Positions 29,866 to 38,207 of a stretch of 64,000 nt of DNA are shown here, in pieces. Position 1 is the stretch's first letter. Each line of letters begins with the position of its first letter. The notes under the pieces are model-generated. The model made no database searches. It saw only the letters and a program-made list of their open reading frames with translations, and was not told the origin of the DNA. The translations under genes and the position numbers were made by a program. Source of the stretch: Deinococcus actinosclerus (GTDB lineage Bacteria; Deinococcota; Deinococci; Deinococcales; Deinococcaceae); assembly GCF_001507665.1 (NCBI RefSeq), contig NZ_CP013910.1, forward strand, positions 2,417,501-2,481,500. Direction: 5' to 3'.

Positions 29866-30885
29866 ATGCGCGTAGCGATTGTCGGAGCGACCGGAGCGGT
29901 GGGGCACGAACTTCTCAAGGTGCTGGAGAGCAGCAGCCTCCAGTTCGACGAACTGCTCCTCTATGCCAGCCCGCGCAGCGCGGGCACGCAGCTGACCTTC
30001 AAGGGCCAGCCCCTGACCGTGCAGGTCACGCCCGAGGGCGCCATCGACGCGGACGTGATCCTCGCGTCGGCGGGCGGCAGCATCAGCAAGGCCCTCGCGC
30101 CCAAGTGGGTGGAGGGCGGCGCGGTCGTGATCGACAACAGCAGCGCCTTCCGCTACGACGCCGACGTCCCCCTGGTCGTGCCCGAGGTGAACGGCGACGC
30201 CGCGCTGGCCCACAAGGGCATCATCGCGAACCCGAACTGCACGACCGCGATCGCCGTGGTCGCCGTGGCGCCCATTCACCGCGCGTACGGCGTGAAACGC
30301 ATGATCGTAAGCACGTATCAGGCCACCAGCGGCGCGGGTGCCAAGGGCATGGAGGAACTGCTGGAGCAGACTCGCGCCGAACTGAACGGCGAGCAGGCGC
30401 AGGCGAGTGTGTTCGCGCACCCCATCCCGTTCAACGTCATCCCGCACATCGACTCCTTCCAGGACAACGGGTACACCAAGGAGGAAATGAAGGTCGCGTG
30501 GGAGACCCGCAAGATCATCGGGGACGACAGCCTGAAGATCAGCTGCACCGCCGTGCGTATCCCCACCCTGCGCACCCACAGCGAGGCGATCACCCTGGAA
30601 CTGGAACGCCCCGCCACGCCCGACGCCGTGCGTGACCTGCTGGCCGGGGCGGCCGGGGTCGAGGTGCGCGACAACCCGGGGGGCAAGCTGTACCCCATGC
30701 CCCTGACCGCCAGCGGCAAGTACGACGTCGAGGTGGGCCGCATCCGCGAGTCCCTGGTGTTCGACGGCGGCATCGACCTGTTCGTCGCAGGCGACCAGCT
30801 CCTGAAGGGCGCGGCGCTGAACGCCGTGCAGATCGCCGAGTACCTCCAGCAGAAAGGCGCGCTGAAAGCCAGACAGCGGGCATAA
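29866..30885 (+). CDS. asd: Aspartate-semialdehyde dehydrogenase
   Basis: Asd (339 residues) reduces aspartyl-phosphate to aspartate semialdehyde with NADPH, the branch point to Lys/diaminopimelate, Met, Thr and Ile. The NADP-binding [14 protein letters not shown] motif is at residues 7-20, the catalytic cysteine is C125 in ANPNCTT, and [17 protein letters not shown] and [13 protein letters not shown] follow. Length matches the family. AAGGAG precedes the ATG. The gene lies immediately after the leader peptide and attenuator terminator described above and should be derepressed on aspartate-family amino-acid shortage. Confidence 0.96.
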   Translation: MRVAIVGATGAVGHELLKVLESSSLQFDELLLYASPRSAGTQLTFKGQPLTVQVTPEGAIDADVILASAGGSISKALAPKWVEGGAVVIDNSSAFRYDADVPLVVPEVNGDAALAHKGIIANPNCTTAIAVVAVAPIHRAYGVKRMIVSTYQATSGAGAKGMEELLEQTRAELNGEQAQASVFAHPIPFNVIPHIDSFQDNGYTKEEMKVAWETRKIIGDDSLKISCTAVRIPTLRTHSEAITLELERPATPDAVRDLLAGAAGVEVRDNPGGKLYPMPLTASGKYDVEVGRIRESLVFDGGIDLFVAGDQLLKGAALNAVQIAEYLQQKGALKARQRA

Positions 30886-30894
30886 GCGGCAGCC

Positions 30895-30937
30895 GGGGAG
30901 GTGGGGTGTGGGCACTGGACCTGCATCCCACCTCCCC
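30895..30937 (+). terminator. Terminator hairpin after asd
   Basis: An 11-bp stem GGGGAGGTGGG / CCCACCTCCCC with a 21-nt loop; only a weak T-rich tail. Confidence 0.6.
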
Positions 30938-30978
30938 TGTTGCTGTCCCGCCTGCCTCCTGGCGCGCCGCATCTGCGC

Positions 30979-31007
30979 TTGACCGTCCCCGGACTCGCGT
31001 TTAGTCT
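30979..31007 (+). promoter_or_regulatory. Promoter of the proS leader
   Basis: TTGACC (30979-30984), 17-nt spacer, TAGTCT (31002-31007), then 7 nt to an ATG. The geometry is identical to the asd leader promoter. Confidence 0.8.
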
Positions 31008-31014
31008 GGGCGGC

Positions 31015-31089
31015 ATGAGCGTGCAGATCTCCCCCACCATCCGGATCGGTGCGGGCCTGCCCGTGCTCCCGCCACCCTCCGGGGTGTGA
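31015..31089 (+). CDS. Proline-rich leader peptide upstream of proS
   Basis: A 24-residue ORF starts MSVQISPTIRIG and carries five prolines, at positions 7, 16 and 19-21, the last three forming a PPP run (codons CCG CCA CCC at 31069-31077). It has its own leaderless promoter and ends 268 nt before the prolyl-tRNA synthetase start. Stalling at the triple proline when charged tRNA-Pro is low is a plausible signal for proS. Together with the promoter this supports translation, but no peptide evidence exists. Confidence 0.65.
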   Translation: MSVQISPTIRIGAGLPVLPPPSGV

Positions 31090-31099
31090 CATGAACTGT

Positions 31100-31357
31100 G
31101 GTTGAGGGCTCTGCTCAACCCGAGCGGACTTCAAAAGCTGCGCAGCAGAGCGAGAAACAGAAAGGACGTGCAGCCGGAGATGGAGGAGCATTCCGGCGCA
31201 GTTTCCGGAATGCACCGGAGTCGGAGGCGGTCCGTCCGACGCTGCCACTTCTGGAGTTTGCCGCCCGGCCCTGAGCTGGGCGTGCCGTCACATCGCATCA
31301 GTCCGACCTCGCCTGCTGTCGCGCGGCGCGGGTCGTGATCCCCGAGGGGGGCACCGC
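31100..31357 (+). promoter_or_regulatory. Structured leader RNA of proS
   Basis: Hairpin A, GGTTGAG (31100-31106) with CTCAACC (31114-31120), is exclusive with hairpin B, GCTCTGCT (31108-31115) with AGCAGAGC (31144-31151). A ribosome at the leader stop would block A. Further stems are a perfect 9-bp pair at 31188-31213 and GTCGGA/TCCGAC near 31230. The sequence at 31345-31358, ending at the proS ATG and containing its ribosome site, agrees with 11 of 13 fixed positions of the 14-nt T-box consensus but lacks the key U of UGG. A translational T-box is possible, not shown. Confidence 0.5.
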
Positions 31358-33133
31358 ATGAAATTGAGTGAGAGTCTGTTCCGGACGTGGCGGGAGACGC
31401 CGGAGGGCGCGGAGACGCGCGGGGTGCAGTTCCTGTTGCGGGCGGGGTACGTGCGGCGGGTGGGGAGCGGCCTGTACGCGCACCTGCCGCTGATGACCCG
31501 CGTGATGGGGCGGCTGGAGGCCCTGATCCGTGAGGAGCTGGAGGGCGTGTCGCAGGAGGTGAGCTTCCCGGTGCTCCAGCCGCGGGCGCTGTGGGAGGCG
31601 TCGGGGCGCTGGGAAACGTACACCCAGGCGGAGGGGATCATGTTCACGGTGACGGACCGCTCGGGGCGGGCGCACGCGCTGGGCCCGACGCACGAGGAGG
31701 TCGCGCTGGACGTGGTGGGCGGGCTGGTGCGCAGTTACCGGGATCTGCCGGTCAGCGTGTACCAGTTCGGCCGGAAGTTCCGGGACGAGCTGCGCCCGCG
31801 CTTCGGGCTGCTGCGCACGCGGGAGTTCGTGATGAAGGACGCGTACTCCTTCCACGCGGACCCGGCGAGCCTGGAGGAGCACTTCAAGGCGATGAGCGGC
31901 GTGTACGGGCGGGTGCTGTCGCGGCTGGGCGTGGCGTGGCGGGCAGTGCAGGCCGACAGCGGGAACATCGGCGGGGCCGAGAGCCGCGAGTTCATGGTCC
32001 TGAGTGACGTGGGCGAGGACGAGGTGCTGTTCACCCCGGACGGCCGGTACGCGGCGAACGCCGAGCGGGCCATGTCGCGGGCGTATGTGGCGGCCCCGAG
32101 TCCGTTCACGGGGTTCGCGCGGCAGCACACGCCGGGCACGGCAACGGTCGCCGAAGCGTGCGCGGCGCTGGGCTGCGACGCGGCGCACATGCTGAAGAAC
32201 GTCCTGTACGACGCCGTGTTCCTGCGGGCGGGGCGGCGGGTCCTGCGGCCGGTGCTCGTCAGTCTGCGCGGGGATCACAGCGTGAACCCGGTGAAACTGT
32301 GGAACGCCGTGCAGGCCCGTGTGGACGGGGACCTGATCGGGTTGGATGTGGCGCAGCCGGGCGCCTGGGCGGCGGGGGCGCTGCCGCTGGGGTACCTCGC
32401 GCCGGACCTGCCGGACACCGCCATCGCCGCGCGGGAGGACGTGGAGGGGACGTTCCTGCGGCTGTGCGACCCGGCGGGCGCGGCGCTGCGGGACTTCACG
32501 ACCGGCGCGAACGACACCGACTGGCACGTCACGGGCGCGAACTGGGGCACGCAGTACGACCTACCGGAAGAGGTGGACGTGCGGCAGGCCCGCGCGGGCG
32601 AGGCGGCGCTGCACGACGCTACGCAGATCCTGCAGTCGGCGCGGGGGATCGAGGTGGGGCACGTCTTCCAGCTGGGTACGCGGTACTCGGCGGCGATGAA
32701 CGCGACGTTCACGGCGGCGGACGGCAGCGAGCGGCCGTTCCAGATGGGCTGCTACGGGATCGGCGTGTCGCGGCTGGCGCAGGCCGTCGCGGAGGGGCTG
32801 TCCGACGAGCGGGGGCTGGTCTGGCCGGACGCCCTTGCACCGTTCCACGCGCACCTGATCGTGGTGGACATCCGCCATGAGGCGCAGCAGGCGGCCGCGC
32901 GGACCCTGTACGCCGCGCTGCGCGCCGCCCGGCTGGCCCCGCTGCTGGACGACCGGGACGAACGCGCCGGGGCGAAGTTCGCGGACGCGGACCTGCTGGG
33001 CATCCCGTACCGGGTGACGCTGGGCCGCACCCTCGACCGCGGCGAGGTCGAGGTGAAGGACCGCCGCAGCGGCGAGACGCTCACCCTCCCACTGGCGGAG
33101 GTCGCGGGCTGGCTGCGCGCCCGCTTCGCCTGA
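31358..33133 (+). CDS. proS: Prolyl-tRNA synthetase, bacterial type
   Basis: ProRS (591 residues) charges tRNA-Pro. Class II motif 1 lies around GLYAHLPLMTRVMGRLEALIREEL, motif 2 is FRDELRPRFGLLRTREFVMKDAYSFH, and motif 3 is GCYGIGVSRLAQAV. Between motifs 2 and 3 is an insertion (about residues 220-400) of the INS editing type that clears mischarged Ala-tRNA. The anticodon-binding domain is C-terminal. GGGGGG 6 nt before the ATG is the ribosome site and is embedded in the structured leader, so translational control is plausible. Confidence 0.96.
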   Translation: MKLSESLFRTWRETPEGAETRGVQFLLRAGYVRRVGSGLYAHLPLMTRVMGRLEALIREELEGVSQEVSFPVLQPRALWEASGRWETYTQAEGIMFTVTDRSGRAHALGPTHEEVALDVVGGLVRSYRDLPVSVYQFGRKFRDELRPRFGLLRTREFVMKDAYSFHADPASLEEHFKAMSGVYGRVLSRLGVAWRAVQADSGNIGGAESREFMVLSDVGEDEVLFTPDGRYAANAERAMSRAYVAAPSPFTGFARQHTPGTATVAEACAALGCDAAHMLKNVLYDAVFLRAGRRVLRPVLVSLRGDHSVNPVKLWNAVQARVDGDLIGLDVAQPGAWAAGALPLGYLAPDLPDTAIAAREDVEGTFLRLCDPAGAALRDFTTGANDTDWHVTGANWGTQYDLPEEVDVRQARAGEAALHDATQILQSARGIEVGHVFQLGTRYSAAMNATFTAADGSERPFQMGCYGIGVSRLAQAVAEGLSDERGLVWPDALAPFHAHLIVVDIRHEAQQAAARTLYAALRAARLAPLLDDRDERAGAKFADADLLGIPYRVTLGRTLDRGEVEVKDRRSGETLTLPLAEVAGWLRARFA

Positions 33134-33141
33134 AAGGACCG

Positions 33142-33181
33142 GGTGCCCGCCACGTCCTCACCGGGAGGCGTGGCGGGCACC
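33142..33181. terminator. Bidirectional terminator after proS
   Basis: A perfect 13-bp stem, GGTGCCCGCCACG with CGTGGCGGGCACC, between convergent genes. Confidence 0.8.
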
Positions 33182-33194
33182 TGGCCTCAGGATC

Positions 33195-33746
33195 TTACTT
33201 CCGGCGCCTGGCGGCCTTCGCGGCTTCCTTCGCCGCCTTCTGGTCGGCCTTCTGCTTCTCGGCCAGTTCGCGGCCCATGTCCTCCATGAGCTGCGCGCCC
33301 TGGGCGTCCACCGTGCGCTGGAGTTCCAGCAGGGTCGTGGCGACCATGTTGTGCAGCACGCGCTCCACGGGTCCCCGCACCCACTTGTAGCGCACGCGGC
33401 CGTTCACGGTCAGGGTCACCTCGGTGCCGCCGGGCATGGGCTTGAACACCCAGCCCTGCGTGAGCTTCTCCAGCGGCCCGACGTGCCGCACGCTCTCCCA
33501 GCCGCCGCGCTGCGGGGCCTGAAGCTGCCCGTACTTCGCGGTGAAGCCCAGACCCAGCAGGCGGCGCGTGAACTTGAAGCGCACCAGGGCGTTGTTCGCG
33601 AGGCGGCCGCCCTCGCCCTCGTAATCAGCGGACGCGAGGTTCGGGTCCCATTTCGCGCGGCGTTTCGGTTCCAGCGCGAGGCGGTACAGGACGTCCGGGC
33701 GGGCACGGACCACGATCGTCTGCTTGATATTGATGGACTCCGACAT
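33195..33746 (-). CDS. SRPBCC (START-like) family protein
   Basis: A 183-residue protein with the SRPBCC/polyketide-cyclase pattern: INIKQTIVVRARPDVLYRLALEPKRRAKWDP at the N-terminus, a central beta sheet (FKPMPGGTEVTLTVNGRVRYKW) and a long C-terminal helix. The tail is lysine/alanine-rich (AEKQKADQKAAKEAAKAARRRK). Such proteins bind hydrophobic ligands; the ligand here is unknown. ATG 33746 (MSESINIK) is chosen over a GTG inside the promoter-like CTACAGTGG. Confidence 0.78.
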   Translation of the reverse strand: MSESINIKQTIVVRARPDVLYRLALEPKRRAKWDPNLASADYEGEGGRLANNALVRFKFTRRLLGLGFTAKYGQLQAPQRGGWESVRHVGPLEKLTQGWVFKPMPGGTEVTLTVNGRVRYKWVRGPVERVLHNMVATTLLELQRTVDAQGAQLMEDMGRELAEKQKADQKAAKEAAKAARRRK

Positions 33747-33812
33747 GCTAACCGCCACTGTAGCGCGTTCCCGGTCAGGCGCGCGTCCCGCTCGCTGGCC
33801 GCGCGGCCATGA

Positions 33813-34565
33813 TCAGTGCAGGTAGTCCCGCGCGGGCAGATGCGTGACCCGCAGGTTGAACCGCTCGGCGGCCCCCACGCCCGCCAGACGCCCCAGGTCC
33901 ACCCGCGCCGTCCGGTACTGTTCCGCCGTCCACTGCCACTTGTAGAACGCCTGATAGAAACCCATGACCTCGGCCCCCACGTCCAGGGTGTCCGCCGTGT
34001 TCACGAACACCTCCGGGTAAGGACTGGCGGGCGCGAAGTACTGGTAAAAGCGCACCGGCTCCCGCCACGCGTCCAGTCGGCGCACGTCCTCGCCACTCTC
34101 GGGCGCGGCGTCCCCGCTGAGGTCCGGCGCGGGCGGCATCGCCACGCCCCCCGCCTCGTTGATGATCTTCGGGATGCGCGCCAGCGTGATCGCATCGAAC
34201 GCGATCTTCGCCGTCATCCGGTGATCCGGGTGCGGGTGATCGTCACTCCAGGTGATCACCGCGTTCGGCCGGAACTGCGCGTACAGCCGCGCCAGTTGCA
34301 GGGCCTCGGCGCGGCCGCCCGTCATGCGGCTGTCCCCCATGTCGAAGAAGTGGTACCGCGCCCCGATCCGCTGGGCGACCCACGCGCCGTGCTCCCGGCG
34401 CACGCGGGTCACCTCCTCGTGCGAGGTGTCCCCGAACTGACTGGCGAGTTCCCCCAGCGTCGTCCAGACCAGCAGCACCTCGTCCCCGCGCGCCGCGTGC
34501 TTCGCCAGCGTCCCGATGCACCCGATCTCGTCGTCCGGGTGCGCAAACACAGCCATGATCCGCAT
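33813..34565 (-). CDS. PIG-L family (LmbE-like) deacetylase
   Basis: A 250-residue zinc-dependent deacetylase. The metal motif AHPDDE is at residues 8-13 (MRIMAVFAHPDDE) and HPHPDHR near residue 110 supplies the distal His. The family removes acetyl groups from GlcNAc-containing substrates (MshB/BshB in bacillithiol or mycothiol synthesis); Deinococcus makes bacillithiol, so BshB is a reasonable but unproven guess. The ATG at 34565 follows TATGCT by 6 nt (leaderless). Confidence 0.85.
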   Translation of the reverse strand: MRIMAVFAHPDDEIGCIGTLAKHAARGDEVLLVWTTLGELASQFGDTSHEEVTRVRREHGAWVAQRIGARYHFFDMGDSRMTGGRAEALQLARLYAQFRPNAVITWSDDHPHPDHRMTAKIAFDAITLARIPKIINEAGGVAMPPAPDLSGDAAPESGEDVRRLDAWREPVRFYQYFAPASPYPEVFVNTADTLDVGAEVMGFYQAFYKWQWTAEQYRTARVDLGRLAGVGAAERFNLRVTHLPARDYLH

Positions 34566-34607
34566 GCGGGCAGCATACCCCGGTGCCTTCCCGCTTCACC
34601 CAGCGTC

Positions 34608-35069
34608 TTACTTTAAAAAGCGGATGCTGAGGGGATAGTGGTACGCCTGCCCCGCGCTGACCCGCACCACCGCCAGGATCATGAACACGAACGGCACCAC
34701 GCTGACGATCAGCAGCACCGGCAGGAAGAACAGGAAGAACGCCCCGAACGACCCCAGGAACGCGAACGCCCCCACGTCCGGCGCGCCCGCCGCCGCCCCC
34801 ACCGCGCCGCCCAGCAGGCCCAGGCTGAACAGCACGAACGCCAGCACCCCCAGCACCAGCGAGTACAGCCACCAGCTGAGCTGGAAGTTCAGCGCCTCCT
34901 TGCCCTGCTCGTCCAGCGCGCGGCTGCGGTCCCGGAACGCCAGCCACGCCACGAGCGGCCCCAGCAGGTTCCCCAGCGTGGGAATCAGGAACCCCGCCAG
35001 CGGCGACAGGTGCGTGACGATCGCAGGCGTACGGTCCGGTTCAGGAATGGTCAGGGGCGAGCGGATCAT
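34608..35069 (-). CDS. DUF4870 small membrane protein
   Basis: A 153-residue protein with four hydrophobic segments. The pattern THLSPLAGFLIPTLGNLLGPLVAWLAFRD followed by EQGKEALNFQLSWWLY is diagnostic of DUF4870 (Tic20-like fold). The function is unknown. The ATG at 35069 follows TACTGT by 5 nt (leaderless); this -10 box lies within the -35 box of the divergent rnhA gene. Confidence 0.85.
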   Translation of the reverse strand: MIRSPLTIPEPDRTPAIVTHLSPLAGFLIPTLGNLLGPLVAWLAFRDRSRALDEQGKEALNFQLSWWLYSLVLGVLAFVLFSLGLLGGAVGAAAGAPDVGAFAFLGSFGAFFLFFLPVLLIVSVVPFVFMILAVVRVSAGQAYHYPLSIRFLK

Positions 35070-35071
35070 GC

Positions 35072-35101
35072 TTGACAGTACGGGCTGCCCATCCCTACAG
35101 T
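35072..35101 (+). promoter_or_regulatory. rnhA promoter overlapping a divergent promoter
   Basis: TTGACA (35072-35077), 18 nt, TACAGT (35096-35101), then 7 nt to the rnhA ATG. The minus-strand -10 box TACTGT (35080-35075) overlaps this -35 box, so only one polymerase can bind at a time. Confidence 0.75.
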
Positions 35102-35108
35102 TCCCAGG

Positions 35109-35657
35109 ATGTCGCGTCCGCACCGCCCCCAATCTGCCGCGCAGAAAGCGCAGGCCGCCGCGCGCGACCGCCTGCCCATCAAGGCCGGCATCCAGCCAGA
35201 CGCGCCCATCACCGGGGAGAACGTCGAACTGTACAGCGACGGCGCGTGCGACACCCAGGCCGGACACGGCGGCTGGGCCACCATCCTCAACTACAAGGGT
35301 AAGGAACTCGTCCTGAGCGGCCACGAGGAAGGCACCACCAACAACCGCATGGAACTGCGCGGCCTCCTCGAAGGCCTGAAGGTCCTCAAACGGCCCTGTC
35401 AGGTGCGGGTCGTCACGGACAGCCAGTACCTGCGCAAGGCCTTCACGGACGGCTGGATCCTCAAATGGCAGCGCAACGGTTGGAAGACCGCCGGCGGCGA
35501 CCCCGTGAAGAACCAGGACCTGTGGGAGGAACTGATCGCGCAGGCCAAGACGCACGCCCTGACGTTCGTCTGGGTCAAGGGGCACGCCGGGCACGGCGAG
35601 AACGAACGCGTGGACGAACTCGCCGTGCAGGAGCGCAAGAAACTCCGCCGGAAGTAA
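35109..35657 (+). CDS. rnhA: Ribonuclease HI
   Basis: RNase HI (182 residues) cleaves RNA in RNA-DNA hybrids. Catalytic residues are visible: Asp in LYSDGAC, Glu in NNRMELRGLLEGL, Asp in VVTDSQYLRKA and Asp in NERVDELAV. The basic handle WILKWQRNGWKTAGGDPVKN is present. About 35 extra residues at the N-terminus are basic and lack an obvious domain. Leaderless start after TACAGT. The HD-domain gene begins 6 nt after its stop, probably co-transcribed. Confidence 0.94.
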   Translation: MSRPHRPQSAAQKAQAAARDRLPIKAGIQPDAPITGENVELYSDGACDTQAGHGGWATILNYKGKELVLSGHEEGTTNNRMELRGLLEGLKVLKRPCQVRVVTDSQYLRKAFTDGWILKWQRNGWKTAGGDPVKNQDLWEELIAQAKTHALTFVWVKGHAGHGENERVDELAVQERKKLRRK

Positions 35658-35663
35658 ATCGGG

Positions 35664-36308
35664 ATGGACCCCCTGCACCTCTGGCCTGAGCCGCTGCGAG
35701 CGCAGACCTGGACGGGTGACGCGGGCGACCTGACGGCGCTGGCCGACGACGTGGATACCCTGCTGGCGGCGTGCGGTCGCGAGGTGACCCGTGAGCACAT
35801 CCCACGTGTCACGGCCGAGGCGCGGCGACTGGCCCGGCACTTCCGTGTGCCAGAGGGGGCGGCGGCGCAGGCGGCCCTGCTGCACGACCTGGGCGGGATC
35901 GTGCCGCGTGGGGAGATGGTGCCGCTGTGCAGGGCATTGGGCATCCCGATCTATCCGGAGGAACGGCAGGTGCCGATGCTGCTGCATGCCCAGTTGAGTG
36001 TCGTGCTGGCGCGGGAGCGGTATGGAGTCACAGACGAAGGGGTTTTGCAGGCCATCCGGTACCACACGACCCTCCACGCCGCCCCGAACCCACTGGATCT
36101 GGTGGTGTTCCTGGCGGACAAGCTGGAGTGGGATCAGGGAGGGGCGCCGCCCTACCAAGCGGCGCTGCGGCGGGCGTTGCGGGACGGACTGGAAGCAGGC
36201 GCGACATGGATGCTGCGCTGGATGGCGTCCCCGGAAGCGCGGCTGCTGGTGCCGCACCCCGACCTGCGGGCTGCCTGGGCCGCGTTCGGCGTCACCGCGC
36301 GGGGGTGA
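35664..36308 (+). CDS. HD-domain hydrolase, YqeK-like
   Basis: A 214-residue HD-domain protein: the metal site HD is in ALLHDLGGIVPR and later His/Asp residues are in LLHAQLSVVLAR, IRYHTT and FLADKLEWDQG. This order fits YqeK, which hydrolyses diadenosine tetraphosphate symmetrically. YqeK is usually near nadD and rsfS; here it follows rnhA, so context is not supporting. Its stop codon abuts the stop of the convergent GNAT gene with no intervening base. Confidence 0.75.
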   Translation: MDPLHLWPEPLRAQTWTGDAGDLTALADDVDTLLAACGREVTREHIPRVTAEARRLARHFRVPEGAAAQAALLHDLGGIVPRGEMVPLCRALGIPIYPEERQVPMLLHAQLSVVLARERYGVTDEGVLQAIRYHTTLHAAPNPLDLVVFLADKLEWDQGGAPPYQAALRRALRDGLEAGATWMLRWMASPEARLLVPHPDLRAAWAAFGVTARG

Positions 36309-36716
36309 TCACGCCGGCCGGCTGAGCGTGCAGCGGTAGCGGCGGTCCCAGGGGCTGGGAATTTCCTGAACGCTGAAGCCGCTGCGGCGGTAGAAGCCGG
36401 CGGCGTCCCCGTCGGTGTCGGCGGTCAGGGTGCGGAGGTCCAGGGTGTCCATCAGCGCGTGCAGGAGGGCGCGGGCGTGACCCTGCCGGGCGTGGTCGGG
36501 GTGCGTGACGATGTGCCGGACGGTGGCGTGTGTTCCCTGGGTGGTCAGTCCGGCGGCGCAGACGACCTGCCCGGCGACCTCCCAGGTGTGCAGCTGCCAG
36601 CCGGGGTCGGTGCGATAGGGCTGGAGGCCAGTCTGGATGCGCGCCGGGTCGGGGAACATGGCGCGGGCAAGCAGGGCGTCCGTGTCGGGGGTGGGGGTGG
36701 CGTGCAGGCGCAGCAT
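36309..36716 (-). CDS. GNAT family N-acetyltransferase
   Basis: A 135-residue GNAT protein with the motif A region TVRHIVTHPDHARQGHARALLHALMD and motif B AGFYRRSGFSVQEI. The acceptor is unknown. The ATG at 36716 follows TACCCT by 6 nt (leaderless). Its 3' end meets the HD hydrolase gene tail-to-tail without spacer, leaving no room for an intergenic terminator. Confidence 0.82.
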   Translation of the reverse strand: MLRLHATPTPDTDALLARAMFPDPARIQTGLQPYRTDPGWQLHTWEVAGQVVCAAGLTTQGTHATVRHIVTHPDHARQGHARALLHALMDTLDLRTLTADTDGDAAGFYRRSGFSVQEIPSPWDRRYRCTLSRPA

Positions 36717-36782
36717 GGGGTCAGGGTAGGGCAGGTCATCTGGCGCATGTGCGGCGCGCGGGGGCGGGCCTACGCTGGGCGC

Positions 36783-38156
36783 ATGACGTCCCCTGTTTCC
36801 CCCACTCCCCTGTCGCCGCCGGACGGGTGGCGGACGTTCCTGTGGCTGTGGGGGTCGCAGGCGCTGAGTGTCATCGGGTCGGCGGTGGCGGGGTTCGCGT
36901 TCAACATCTACCTGACGCAGACGCGCTTTCCGCTGGCGGAGCAGAAGCCGCAGCTGGCGGCGGCGCTGTCGCTGACCGCCCTGGCGTGGGCGCTGACGGC
37001 GACGCTGCTGGCCCCACTGGCGGGCGTGTGGACTGACCGGCACGACCGGCGGCGGATCATGCTGGCGTGCGACCTGGCGGGGGTCGCGTTGACGCTGGGG
37101 ACGCTGCTGCTGGTGGGTTCGGCGGCCACGCCGCTGTGGGCGCTGGTCGCCCTGACGGCGCTGATGGGGGCGGTGTCCACCTTCCACGGGTCGGCGTTCG
37201 ACGCGAGCTACACGAGTCTGGTGCCACGCGAGCGGCTGCCGCGCGCCAACGGGATGATGCAGACGGTCTGGAGTCTGGCGGGGTTGGTGGGTCCGGCGGC
37301 GGCGGCGCTGCTGATCGGCGTGCCCGCCCTGCTGCGCCAGAGCGGGAGTGGTCCGGCGTGGCTCTCGGGCCTGCGCGACGGGGTGCCGTTCGCGTACGCG
37401 GTGGACGCGGTGACGTTCCTGGTGGCCGTGCTGATCCTCTCGCGGTTGCGGGTGCCGTCGCCCGCGCGGCGGGAGGGGGCGGCGCGCGGCAGCCTGCTGG
37501 CGGACATGCGCTTCGGGTGGGTGTTCATCGGGCAGCGGCGGCCCCTGCTGGCGCTGCTGCTCACCTTCGCCGTGGCCAACCTCTGCACGAGCAACCTGGG
37601 CGTGCTGGAGCCGCTGATCGCGAAGTTCGGCCTTCAGGGCGACTGGTCCGCGCGGGGCGGCACCCTCCAGGGGACACTGGCGACCCTGGCGGTCGTGCAG
37701 AGCGTGGGTGGCGTGCTGGGGGGCGTGCTGATCAGCACCTGGGGCGGCCTGAAGCGGCAGCGGGTGCTGGGCGTGCTGGTGCCCATGATCGTCTCGGGGC
37801 TGGGGTTCGCGGCGTTCGGCGCGGCAGGCACCGTGCTGGGTGCGGCGGCGGCCCTGCTCGTCATGGGGCTGACCTTCCCGGCGATGAACGCGCACTCGCA
37901 GAGCATCTGGCAGTCGCAGGTGCCGCCCGAGTTGCAGGGCCGGGTGTTCAGCGTCCGCCGCCTGATCGCGCAGTTCACGTCCCCGGCCAGCAGCGCCCTG
38001 GCTGGCCTCCTGGCCGCGCGGTACGCGCCGGGGGCCGTGGCGGTCGCGGCGGGCCTGACCCTGGCGGCCGTGGCGGCCCTGCAACTCCTGAACCCGGCGT
38101 TGCGACGCGTGGAGGACCCCGCGCTGTCCGCGCACGCGCCCACCGGGGCGGACTGA
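36783..38156 (+). CDS. MFS transporter
   Basis: A 457-residue protein with about twelve hydrophobic helices, typical of MFS_3 (enterobactin-exporter-like) proteins: FLWLWGSQALSVIGSAVAGFAFNIYL at helix 1, the loop GVWTDRHDRRRIML after helix 2, and VPPELQGRVFSVRRLIAQ in the second half. Substrate unknown, possibly efflux. Leaderless ATG, 6 nt after TACGCT. The in-frame open region upstream to 36459 is not part of the gene. Confidence 0.88.
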   Translation: MTSPVSPTPLSPPDGWRTFLWLWGSQALSVIGSAVAGFAFNIYLTQTRFPLAEQKPQLAAALSLTALAWALTATLLAPLAGVWTDRHDRRRIMLACDLAGVALTLGTLLLVGSAATPLWALVALTALMGAVSTFHGSAFDASYTSLVPRERLPRANGMMQTVWSLAGLVGPAAAALLIGVPALLRQSGSGPAWLSGLRDGVPFAYAVDAVTFLVAVLILSRLRVPSPARREGAARGSLLADMRFGWVFIGQRRPLLALLLTFAVANLCTSNLGVLEPLIAKFGLQGDWSARGGTLQGTLATLAVVQSVGGVLGGVLISTWGGLKRQRVLGVLVPMIVSGLGFAAFGAAGTVLGAAAALLVMGLTFPAMNAHSQSIWQSQVPPELQGRVFSVRRLIAQFTSPASSALAGLLAARYAPGAVAVAAGLTLAAVAALQLLNPALRRVEDPALSAHAPTGAD

Positions 38157-38207
38157 CCGGCCTCTCCCCTGTCCCCTCCGGCCGTCTGGGCGGGAGGGGG
38201 GCCTGCT

